From Alphaproteobacteria bacterium (GTDB lineage: Bacteria > Pseudomonadota > Alphaproteobacteria > ATCC43930 > CGMCC-115725): DNA of 11,419 nt. The translations under genes were made by a program, and so were the position numbers. This document shows positions 6,423-11,419 of the stretch, in pieces (the stretch's first letter is position 1; each line of letters opens with the position of its first letter). The DNA lies in NCBI GenBank assembly GCA_030037055.1, contig JASHRZ010000453.1, positions 1 to 11,419 of the forward strand, given 5' to 3'. Under the pieces are notes generated by a model that saw only the letters and a program-made list of their open reading frames with translations, ran no database searches and had not been told where the DNA came from.

Positions 6423-7379
6423 ATGATCCGCGTGGCTATCCTGGACGATTATCAGGGCGTGGCGCTCAGCCTCGCGGATTGGCAGAGCCTCCATCCGCAA
6501 GCGCAGATGCAGGCCTTCGCCGACCATCTCGACGGCCTCGACGCGCTGGCTGAGCGGCTTCACACCTTCGAGGTCATCGTCGCGATGCGCGAGCGCACCC
6601 CCTTCCCGCGCGCGCTCTTCGAGCGCCTGCCCAATTTGCGGCTGCTGGTCACCACCGGCATGCGCAACGCCTCGATCGACCTCGCCGCCGCCAGCGACCA
6701 CAAGGTGCAGGTCTGCGGCACCGACATGCTGCCTTATCCCACGGCCGAGCTCGCCTGGGGGCTGATCCTGGCGCTCTTCCGCCACATCCCGCGCGAGGAC
6801 CGCGCGCTGCGCGAGGGGCGCTGGCAGACCACGCTCGGCCTCGGCCTCAAGGGCAAGACCCTTGGGGTCCTCGGCCTGGGCCGGCTCGGCAGCCAAGTGG
6901 CGCGGATCGGCAAGGCCTTCGGCATGGAGGCGATCGCCTGGAGCCAGAACCTGACCGCTGCGCGCGCCGCCGAGGCCGGGGCGGCGCTGGTGTCGAAGCA
7001 GGAGCTCTTCGCCCGCGCCGACATCCTCAGCATCCATGTCGTGCTGAGCCCGCGCTCGCGCGGCCTCGTCGGCGAAGCCGAGCTTGCGGCGATGAAGCCC
7101 ACTGCCTTCCTGGTCAACACCTCGCGCGGGCCGATCGTCGACGAGGCGGTGCTCCTCGCCGCCTTGCAGGCGCGGCGCATTGCCGGCGCCGGGCTCGACG
7201 TATTCGAGCCGGAGCCGCTGCCCAAGGACCATCCTCTCCTGACGCTCGACAACGTCGTGGTCACGCCGCATCTGGGCTATGTCACCGAGGAAGGCTATCG
7301 CCTCGCCTACGGCCATGCGGTCGAGGACATCCGAGCGTTCCTCGAAGGCAGGGTGGTGCGGCCGATCAATCAGGTGTAG
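6423..7379 (+). CDS. D-2-hydroxyacid dehydrogenase family protein (NAD(P)-dependent)
   Basis: This 318-aa cytoplasmic oxidoreductase is predicted to interconvert a 2-hydroxy acid and a 2-oxo acid. The catalytic domain (about 1-100 and 285-318) encloses a Rossmann domain with TLGVLGLGRLGSQVARIGKAFG (146-167), where GLGRLG is the nucleotide-binding loop. The catalytic set is complete: Arg235 in VNTSRGPIVDE, Glu264 in DVFEPEPLP and His283 in VTPHLGY. The coenzyme-selecting residue near WSQN (173-176) is not the usual acidic aspartate, so NADP use is possible. The length matches the family. A GGGAGGGAG Shine-Dalgarno sequence precedes the ATG. The divergent TcuA-like gene suggests shared organic-acid metabolism, but the substrate is not known. 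Confidence 0.92.
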   Translation: MIRVAILDDYQGVALSLADWQSLHPQAQMQAFADHLDGLDALAERLHTFEVIVAMRERTPFPRALFERLPNLRLLVTTGMRNASIDLAAASDHKVQVCGTDMLPYPTAELAWGLILALFRHIPREDRALREGRWQTTLGLGLKGKTLGVLGLGRLGSQVARIGKAFGMEAIAWSQNLTAARAAEAGAALVSKQELFARADILSIHVVLSPRSRGLVGEAELAAMKPTAFLVNTSRGPIVDEAVLLAALQARRIAGAGLDVFEPEPLPKDHPLLTLDNVVVTPHLGYVTEEGYRLAYGHAVEDIRAFLEGRVVRPINQV

Positions 7380-7441
7380 CGCGGGTCGGGTCTATGACTG
7401 CACGGTGCGGCTCTGGCGCTTGCTGCGCAGGCGCTGGCGCG

Positions 7442-7479
7442 CGCTTTGCGATCGAACGCTCCAATCGCAAAGCGATTGG
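7442..7479. repeat. Two overlapping, mutually exclusive hairpins
   Basis: An 11-bp perfect stem (7442-7452 with 7464-7474, 11-nt loop) shares its right arm with an 8-bp perfect stem (7461-7468 with 7472-7479, AAA loop). Only one can form at a time. The spacer lies between the ends of convergent genes and lacks a U-tract. Termination, RNA stabilisation or a dispersed REP-like element are possible roles. A further 6-bp hairpin lies at 7495-7512. Confidence 0.55.
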
Positions 7480-7494
7480 CCGGGTTGCCTGCGA

Positions 7495-7512
7495 CGAGCG
7501 CTGACGCGCTCG
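7495..7512. repeat. Small hairpin near the 3' end of the 71-aa gene
   Basis: CGAGCG (7495-7500) pairs with CGCTCG (7507-7512) around a 6-nt loop. It lies 16 bp beyond the stop of the minus-strand membrane protein gene and could help end its transcript. There is no U-tract. Confidence 0.35.
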
Positions 7513-7527
7513 CGCGGCGTTCGCACA

Positions 7528-7743
7528 TCAGCCGCCGCGTAGGATCAGCGAGGAGAGGCTCGCGATCTCGGGCAAGCCGCCGGCGATGACGACGTGGCTG
7601 GCATAGGCCGCGACCAGGGTCAGGATGCCGACGAGAATGCCCAGCTCGCGGATGCGGCGCTGGTCGCCGCCGCGGATTTCGGCCGCGAGCACGACCGAGA
7701 AGAACAACAGGCTCAGCACCGAGCCCAGCAGCGCCGCAATCAT
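7528..7743 (-). CDS. Small two-helix membrane protein, unrecognised
   Basis: This 71-aa protein has a hydrophobic segment at about residues 2-21 (IAALLGSVLSLLFFSVVLAA), then a short charged loop rich in Arg (EIRGGDQRRIREL, 22-34). A second hydrophobic segment follows at about 35-55. This suggests an inner-membrane protein with both ends outside and the positively charged loop in the cytoplasm. No family is recognised. The ATG is preceded by a GGGAG about 13 nt away and GAGAG closer in, so initiation is plausible but not strong. It is convergent with the dehydrogenase gene, and no partner is apparent. Confidence 0.6.
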   Translation of the reverse strand: MIAALLGSVLSLLFFSVVLAAEIRGGDQRRIRELGILVGILTLVAAYASHVVIAGGLPEIASLSSLILRGG

Positions 7744-7894
7744 GGCTCTCGCATCTCCCTCGTCCCGGGCGCCAGTCTAGCGATTGTTCGCGATCGCCGT
7801 ACAGTCCCTTCGGCGCGGCGATCCCGAGCAATAACGCCGGCCATGCCGAGGTGCCAACCTGCAACGGCTTCTTCCGTCTGCCGAAGGAGGGGCC

Positions 7895-8173
7895 ATGCCC
7901 GCTTTCTCGCCCTCGCTGCAATCCCGTCGCCTGCGGCGGCCAACGCGCTTGCCTGGTCGCCCGATGACAAGATCGGCGATTTCGACGCCGCCGCCGGCCG
8001 GACCGCCAAGGATGGGCAGGTGCCGATCTATCTCTCCGCGCGCGGCCGCGCGCGGCTGGCCGCGCTCGATCCCATGGCGAGGCGCGAGAGATCGTCCACA
8101 GCTTGACGATGTCGAGGCGGCGCAGCTCAAGCACCTGCGCGAGCTTTTGATTGTGCGCATCAAAAAATTGTAG
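7895..8173 (+). pseudogene. Small gene broken by apparent single-base losses (possible exported protein)
   Basis: GGAGG precedes an ATG at 7895, but the uninterrupted 92-aa frame from it is Arg/Pro/Ser-rich and does not look like protein. Protein-like sequence moves through three frames. At about 7900-8085 the text RFLALAAIPSPAAANA resembles a signal peptide and is followed by WSPDDKIGDFDAAAGRTAKD and VPIYLSARGRARLAALDPMA. At about 8084-8104 it reads AREIVHSL. At about 8105-8173 it reads DVEAAQLKHLRELLIVRIKKL and a stop. Each change equals one missing base in the same direction, and G/C at third positions follows the shifting frame. Rejoined, it would be a protein of about 92 aa that I do not recognise. 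Either it is a decayed gene or the assembly carries single-base deletions; the sequence alone cannot tell. Confidence 0.5.
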
Positions 8174-8383
8174 GAGCTATAGATATTCCCCCTTAGGGAG
8201 GGGTGCCGGGTTTACCGATTGTGCCCCGGCGGGAGAAATGCGAAGGTTGCGATGCCAGTTTCAGCTTCGGCGGCCTTGCCGATCGCCCGCCGGGCGTTGC
8301 TCCAAGATGCCTAGAGGCCGAGAACTGCGCGGTGCCGCACATTTTGCGCGGCTCCGATCCAACCACATCAAAGGGAGGCCAGC
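8174..8383 (+). promoter_or_regulatory. Structured leader region of the cold-shock gene
   Basis: These 210 bp hold no convincing gene. An AT-rich block (8159-8187) is a likely promoter area, but no -35/-10 pair with good spacing could be settled. Hairpins are possible at 8205-8210/8225-8230 (6 bp) and 8284-8288/8292-8296 (5 bp). A 20-codon frame (8252-8314) with GAAGG before its ATG could be a leader peptide. Long structured leaders acting as thermosensors are known for cspA in enterobacteria; a similar role here is inference. Confidence 0.3.
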
Positions 8384-8590
8384 TTGGCTACCGGCACTGT
8401 CAAATGGTTCAACGCGCAAAAAGGCTATGGCTTCATCCAGCCTGACGGCGGTGGCAAGGACGTTTTTGTTCACATCTCGGCGGTCGAACGCGCCGGCATG
8501 AATTCGCTGCGCGAAGGACAGAAGATTCGCTACGAAGTCGTGGTCGACCGCGGCAAGGAAGCCGCCGGCAATCTGCAGCCGGCCGACTGA
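8384..8590 (+). CDS. Single-domain cold-shock protein (CspA family), TTG start
   Basis: This 68-aa RNA- and single-stranded-DNA-binding protein consists of one cold-shock domain. GTVKWFNAQKGYGFI (4-18) contains RNP1 (KGYGFI), and DVFVHIS (26-32) is RNP2. Members act as RNA chaperones in the cytoplasm, often at low temperature or on entry to stationary phase. The start is the TTG at 8384: the family N-terminus M-A-T-G-T-V-K-W begins exactly there, GGGAGG lies 9 nt upstream, and there is no in-frame ATG nearby. It is convergent with the two-domain cold-shock gene, 50 bp apart. Confidence 0.95.
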   Translation: MATGTVKWFNAQKGYGFIQPDGGGKDVFVHISAVERAGMNSLREGQKIRYEVVVDRGKEAAGNLQPAD

Positions 8591-8609
8591 GCCCGATTGG
8601 AGTGATGGC

Positions 8610-8632
8610 GGCGGGCGGTCCGGCCGCCCGCC
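8610..8632. terminator. GC hairpin shared between the convergent cold-shock genes
   Basis: A perfect 9-bp stem (8610-8618 with 8624-8632, 5-nt loop) occupies the 50-bp gap between the two stops. It lacks a U-tract on either strand, so it may act as a bidirectional weak terminator or as a 3'-end stabiliser. Confidence 0.55.
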
Positions 8633-8640
8633 GTCGCCGT

Positions 8641-9276
8641 TCAGCCCGCCAGTGAAATCGAAACCGCTTCGCGCCCTTTGGGCGTCTCGACCACGCGCAT
8701 CGACACCTGCTGGCCTTCGGCGAGTCCGGCAATGCCGGAACGGCCGAGGACGGAGATGTGGATGAACACGTCCTTGCCGCCGCCCTCCGGGGCGATGAAG
8801 CCGAAGCCCTTGTCGGTGTTGAACCACTTCACCGTGCCGGTCATCTCGACGGCGCTCGAGAGGTCGCGCGCGCCGCGGCCGAAGCCGCCCGCCTCGCGCG
8901 GCGGCCGTCGCGGGGCCTCCGTGGCCGTGCTTTCGTCGACCGAGACGACGCGCGCCACTTGACGGCCTTTGGGGCCCTGAGCGGTGACCACGCGCATCTT
9001 CGATCCCGGCAAGACCGATTGGCGTCCCGATTGCTGCAGCACGGCGACGTGAAGAAATGCGTCGCCGGAGCCGTCGCCAAGCTCCACGAAGCCGAATCCT
9101 TTCTGCCCGTTGAACCACTTGACCACCGCGTCCACCTCGGGCCCTTCCGCCATGGAAGGCGGCGAAAAGGACCCAAAGGGTCGTCGCGATGCGAAATCTG
9201 GCATGTCTGGCGGCGGAAAGTCGTCGTCGTTAAATCCGCGTCGTCTCGGGCCGCGGAAATCCCTTCCTCTACCCAT
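8641..9276 (-). CDS. Two-domain cold-shock protein
   Basis: This 211-aa protein has a basic, disordered head followed by two cold-shock domains. The head (MGRGRDFRGPRRRGFNDDDF, then Pro-rich to about residue 45) is Arg/Gly-rich and probably binds nucleic acid. Domain 1 spans about 48-115 (KGFGFV at 59-64, AFLHVAV at 73-79). A Pro/Arg/Gly linker covers about 116-144. Domain 2 spans about 145-209 (KGFGFI at 156-161, VFIHIS at 170-175). This architecture is common in alphaproteobacteria. The start at 9276 is preferred over the ATG at 9516 because family proteins begin MGRGRD and the extra residues are not protein-like. Domain 1 departs from the consensus in RNP2, so the two domains may differ in affinity. 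It is divergent from the 155-aa gene. Confidence 0.92.
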   Translation of the reverse strand: MGRGRDFRGPRRRGFNDDDFPPPDMPDFASRRPFGSFSPPSMAEGPEVDAVVKWFNGQKGFGFVELGDGSGDAFLHVAVLQQSGRQSVLPGSKMRVVTAQGPKGRQVARVVSVDESTATEAPRRPPREAGGFGRGARDLSSAVEMTGTVKWFNTDKGFGFIAPEGGGKDVFIHISVLGRSGIAGLAEGQQVSMRVVETPKGREAVSISLAG

Positions 9277-9338
9277 ACTCGCGCTCTGCCTTCGCTCTCC
9301 GTGAGTGAACCCCGTAGCTACCGGGGCATCGATTGACG

Positions 9339-9347
9339 AGGATAGCA
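9339..9347 (-). promoter_or_regulatory. Candidate extended -10 promoter of the two-domain cold-shock gene
   Basis: On the minus strand, TGCTATCCT (9347-9339) has the TGn plus TATCCT form of an extended -10, with no clear -35. It predicts a start near 9332 and a leader of about 55 nt. The leader contains a 5-bp stem (9324-9320 with 9312-9308) around a TAGCTA core. Confidence 0.3.
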
Positions 9348-9349
9348 CA

Positions 9350-9377
9350 TTGGCGTGAAATTTCCGCGGCGTATTAT
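9350..9377 (+). promoter_or_regulatory. Candidate promoter of the 155-aa gene
   Basis: TTGGCG (9350-9355) and TATTAT (9372-9377) are separated by 16 bp. Transcription would start near 9384, giving a leader of about 120 nt before the ATG at 9504. It lies almost back-to-back with the opposite-strand cold-shock promoter candidate. Confidence 0.4.
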
Positions 9378-9503
9378 CGACGAGGGATGGGCCGCGGTTT
9401 GGGCGGGTTTGCCGCCGGAGCCGGGTGCAATGCCCTCTGGACAGCGCGGAATCTCCGGATTTAGCCTGGATTGAGCAGGGTCGGAACAGCGGAGTGACCT
9501 CCC

Positions 9504-9971
9504 ATGACGGCGACACGAGCCCTGATCGACACGCTGAAGCGCCGCGCCAGCGACATCGCCCAGCCCTTTATCGACGCCGGCGAGCAGCCCAACGCCACCG
9601 AGATGGAGCGCGCCTTCGGGGCGGCAGCCCGCCTCATCCTGCGCGACGCGGAGGCGCGCGCCCAGCTGCTGCCGCGCGAGGAGTTCGAGAAGCGGGTAGA
9701 GGCGTTCACCGCCTGGCATCGGCGCCGCGAGGCGAAGATGCGGCGCGAGATCACCCGCCTGTTCGAGCGCGGCTTCCGCACCGGGCAGCAAAGCCCGGTC
9801 TTCGAGGCGCGCCGGCGCGCCAGCGCCGAACTCGACCATCGCGAGGCGGAGTTCCACCAATGGGTGGAGAGCTATGCGCTCACCGCATGGATCCGGGCAA
9901 CGGAAGACTTGTTAACGCTCGACCGCCCCTCGGCTTTCATTTCCTCGGAGCAAAGTCCGGCGCACCACTGA
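9504..9971 (+). CDS. Hypothetical charged helical protein, unrecognised
   Basis: This 155-aa cytoplasmic protein has no signal peptide or membrane segment. It is rich in Arg, Glu and Ala, with long stretches that should be alpha-helical. These cover about residues 30-78 (MERAFGAAARLILRD, REEFEKRVEAFTAWHRRR) and about 100-135 (FEARRRASAELDHREAEFHQ). No family is recognised. GGAG lies 9 nt before the ATG, which begins a frame with consistently G/C-ending codons. The C-terminus (SSEQSPAHH) looks disordered. It is followed after 92 bp by the 2TM protein gene on the same strand, so co-transcription is possible. An opposite-strand frame across the same region is its shadow. Confidence 0.7.
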   Translation: MTATRALIDTLKRRASDIAQPFIDAGEQPNATEMERAFGAAARLILRDAEARAQLLPREEFEKRVEAFTAWHRRREAKMRREITRLFERGFRTGQQSPVFEARRRASAELDHREAEFHQWVESYALTAWIRATEDLLTLDRPSAFISSEQSPAHH

Positions 9972-10063
9972 CCGCCGCGCATTTTACTCCGGGGAGGATT
10001 GGTTGTAATCTTTGCCGTTGACCCAAAAGGGGCGGTGTGGTTCTCGCGTAAGCAGGCGACGCG

Positions 10064-10399
10064 ATGCGTGGGCAGGGCAGCGAGCCGGTGGAGTTGCGAC
10101 CGGGCGTGAGTGCGCGCGAGGCGGCGTATATGGCCGAGGTCGAGCAATGGGCATGGCGGCGGGTGCGCGCGTTGCGCTACTTCTACAGCCACCTCACCGC
10201 CTATGTCATCATCAATTTCGTGCTGTTCATGATCGATTCGACGACGCCGGGACCGGCCTGGTTCTACGCGCCGCTGATCGGCTGGGGCATGCTGGTCTGC
10301 CTGCACGGCCTCCACGCCTATGAGATGCTGCCCTGGACGACGCAGGACTGGGAAGAGCGCAAGGTGCGCGAGCTGATCGACAGCCGGACTCGGCGGTAG
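10064..10399 (+). CDS. 2TM domain-containing membrane protein
   Basis: This 111-aa protein matches the 2TM domain pattern (PF13239). The amphipathic helix EVEQWAWRRVRALRYFYSHL leads into membrane segment 1 (about 44-58, TAYVIINFVLFMIDS). A short periplasmic loop with PAWFYAP is followed by membrane segment 2 (about 70-84, PLIGWGMLVCLHGLH). The cytoplasmic tail ends in WTTQDWEERKVREL (91-104), the typical WEERK motif. Both termini should be cytoplasmic. In other proteins this domain accompanies histidine kinases and LytTR-type regulators, but here it stands alone. A near-canonical Shine-Dalgarno sequence is lacking (only AGG about 9 nt before the ATG), so the start is the least certain point. 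Confidence 0.85.
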   Translation: MRGQGSEPVELRPGVSAREAAYMAEVEQWAWRRVRALRYFYSHLTAYVIINFVLFMIDSTTPGPAWFYAPLIGWGMLVCLHGLHAYEMLPWTTQDWEERKVRELIDSRTRR

Positions 10400-10414
10400 G
10401 GAGCGGCCGGCCGG

Positions 10415-10429
10415 TGCCGTTCGACGGCA
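10415..10429 (+). terminator. Small hairpin after the 2TM gene
   Basis: TGCCGT (10415-10420) pairs with ACGGCA (10424-10429) around TCG, 15 bp after the stop. No U-tract follows, so intrinsic termination is unlikely to be complete; the PAS gene downstream may be partly read through. Confidence 0.35.
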
Positions 10430-10493
10430 TAGGGCCCGGCGCGGCCGACGCTGTCGTCCCGCGTCCGGTTCAGCGATAAGGCCGGTCATCAGC

Positions 10494-10964
10494 ATGTCGT
10501 CGCCGTTCCGTTACGAATTCGATCCCGACGTCTCGGACAATCCGCGATTCCAAGACCTAGTCGCGTATTGGCAGAAGAAGCGCGATGGGCGCGCAATGCC
10601 GCTGCGCAAGGCCATCGATCCGCTGGAGCTGCAGCCGCATCTGGGCTCGCTGGTCATCATCGAATGCCTGCCCAGCTTCACGGATTTCCGCTACCGCCTC
10701 ATTGGCACCGAGGTCGTCGCGGCCTATAGCCGCGACAGCACCGGCAAGACCGTGCGCGAGCTCTACAAGACCGCCGATCCCGAATATTGCGCCTGCCTGC
10801 TGAAGGTCTATCACGCAGTGGCGACGCGGCATGTCATAGCGCGGCTGCGCGCGACGCTGCGCCCGGTGAACAAGAACTACCGCCTTGCCGATTCGCTGCT
10901 GCTGCCGCTCGACGGCGGCGATGGCACGGTGCGCTGGCTGCTGAATGAAGTGCTGTTCACCTAG
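10494..10964 (+). CDS. PAS domain protein (PAS_5 type)
   Basis: This 156-aa protein matches the alphaproteobacterial PAS_5 family (PF07310). ARFQ-like entry NPRFQDLVAYWQKKRDGRAM (16-35) is followed by PLRKAIDPLELQPHLGSLVI (36-55). FTDFRYRLIGTEVVAAYSRD (62-81) and GKTVRELY (84-91) continue the domain, and the final strands are RLADSLLLPLDGGDG (130-144) and WLLNEVLF (148-155). The whole protein is one sensor-like fold without an output domain. It is probably a small cytoplasmic regulator that binds a ligand or a partner; neither is known. The ATG lacks a strong Shine-Dalgarno sequence (AAGG is 12 nt away), suggesting weak translation or an alternative start. Confidence 0.85.
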   Translation: MSSPFRYEFDPDVSDNPRFQDLVAYWQKKRDGRAMPLRKAIDPLELQPHLGSLVIIECLPSFTDFRYRLIGTEVVAAYSRDSTGKTVRELYKTADPEYCACLLKVYHAVATRHVIARLRATLRPVNKNYRLADSLLLPLDGGDGTVRWLLNEVLFT

Positions 10965-10996
10965 AACCGACTGCGTTACAGGAAATTGATCGCATT

Positions 10997-11010
10997 GCCG
11001 CAAAAGCGGC
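10997..11010 (+). terminator. Small hairpin after the PAS gene
   Basis: GCCGC (10997-11001) and GCGGC (11006-11010) flank an AAAA loop, 33 bp after the PAS stop. It has no U-tract. A second 5-bp hairpin lies near 11049-11062. Otherwise the 162-bp gap to the next gene shows nothing firm; no promoter could be settled. Confidence 0.3.
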
Positions 11011-11126
11011 GTCGCGGATTTGCGCCGAACGCGCCGGAGACGCGACATGCGCCTGTTGGCGCGTCACCGCACCATTCCCATCTTTGCTGAAGGCAAGTCG
11101 CGCGCGGCGCGCGCGGGAAGGCGGAG

Positions 11127-11419
11127 ATGGCCGGCATCGCGGCGGGATGGCGCGGGAGCAGGTGCAAGACGGCCTGCCGGCTGGCGGCTGCGCTCCTCCT
11201 CGCCGCAGCGGTTGCCGCCGCTGAACCGGCATCGGCGCACGGGCATGGCGGCGGCCGCGGCGGCGGTCACCATGGCGGGCACGGATTCCGGGGCGGCTTC
11301 TTCTTCGGCGGCGCAGTGCTGGGATTTCCCTACAACTATGGCTACGGCTTTCTCTACACCGACCCTTATGCGTACGAATATCCCTATCCCGTGCCGCCGG
11401 CGATGTCCGGACCGCCCGT
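11127..11419 (+). CDS. Exported Gly/His-rich, Tyr/Pro-rich protein (3' end outside window)
   Basis: The ATG at 11127 follows GGAAGG and opens a frame that runs off the window end; 97 codons are visible. The N-terminus has basic residues (WRGSRCKTACR, 8-18), a hydrophobic core LAAALLLAAAVAAA (19-32) and a likely signal peptidase site after EPASA (33-37). The mature part begins HGHGGGRGGGHHGGHGFRGG (38-57). It then becomes aromatic: FPYNYGYGFLYTDPYAYEYP (67-86), followed by YPVPPAMSGPP. Such exported Gly/His- and Tyr-rich small proteins are common and mostly uncharacterised in alphaproteobacteria. The histidine cluster could bind metal ions, which is inference. A C-terminal domain may follow outside the window. 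Confidence 0.75.
   Translation, partial: MAGIAAGWRGSRCKTACRLAAALLLAAAVAAAEPASAHGHGGGRGGGHHGGHGFRGGFFFGGAVLGFPYNYGYGFLYTDPYAYEYPYPVPPAMSGPP

Noticed and set aside
6330..7316. Minus-strand 328-aa open frame opposite the hydroxyacid dehydrogenase
   Set aside because: It is the shadow of a gene with a complete Arg/Glu/His catalytic set and Rossmann motif.
7740..8009. Minus-strand 89-aa frame between the membrane protein and the broken gene
   Set aside because: It has no hydrophobic or domain pattern, and plus-strand text in the same stretch has better third-base bias and a ribosome site.
9277..9516. Start of the two-domain cold-shock protein at 9516, adding 80 residues
   Set aside because: The extra part would cover the divergent promoter region and is not protein-like; family proteins begin at the MGRGRD methionine at 9276.
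10957..11232. Minus-strand 91-aa frame near the window end
   Set aside because: It is Arg/Pro/Ser/Ala-rich without motifs and overlaps the signal peptide region of the exported protein gene, which has a good ribosome site.

Overview
The window is GC-rich, with dense ATGA-type gene overlaps, codons ending mostly in G or C, a double cold-shock-domain protein with an arginine/glycine-rich N-terminus, and a PAS_5-type regulator. Together these point to an alphaproteobacterium, probably a free-living Rhodospirillales or Hyphomicrobiales relative. The order cannot be fixed from the sequence alone. No transposase, tRNA, rRNA, prophage or CRISPR array is visible, so it reads as ordinary chromosome with several small-scale oddities.

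Layout. Positions 1-1373 (+) hold the 3' part of an N-formylglutamate amidohydrolase gene and a GNAT acetyltransferase joined by an ATGA overlap. The 1374-1668 gap appears to contain a minus-strand small RNA (about 1503-1408) with its own promoter, a structured 5' stem, an exposed anti-Shine-Dalgarno pyrimidine motif and a rho-independent terminator. It resembles the rhizobial MmgR (alpha-r8) family. From 6309 down to 1669 (-) lie four genes: a TcuA-like FAD dehydrogenase, a redoxin-like/2OG-Fe(II) oxygenase fusion, a DUF1445 hydro-lyase/cyclase-like protein and a class III (CaiB/BaiF) CoA-transferase. The last two overlap by 4 nt. A repeat-rich divergent region (6310-6422) separates them from a D-2-hydroxyacid dehydrogenase (+). 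The enzymes suggest carboxylic or hydroxy acid catabolism, with CoA activation as one step; the actual substrate is not shown.

Positions 7380-8383 hold a hairpin-rich spacer, a 71-aa two-helix membrane protein (-), a small gene broken by apparent single-base losses (7895-8173), and a structured leader for a TTG-started single-domain cold-shock protein (8384-8590). This faces a 211-aa two-domain cold-shock protein (8641-9276, -) across a shared GC hairpin.

Positions 9504-11419 (+) carry an unrecognised helical 155-aa protein, a 2TM-domain protein, a PAS_5 protein and, at the window edge, the start of an exported Gly/His- then Tyr/Pro-rich protein cut by the window end.

The strongest candidates for something undescribed are the small RNA and the broken small gene. 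Nothing here amounts to a clear new multi-gene system.
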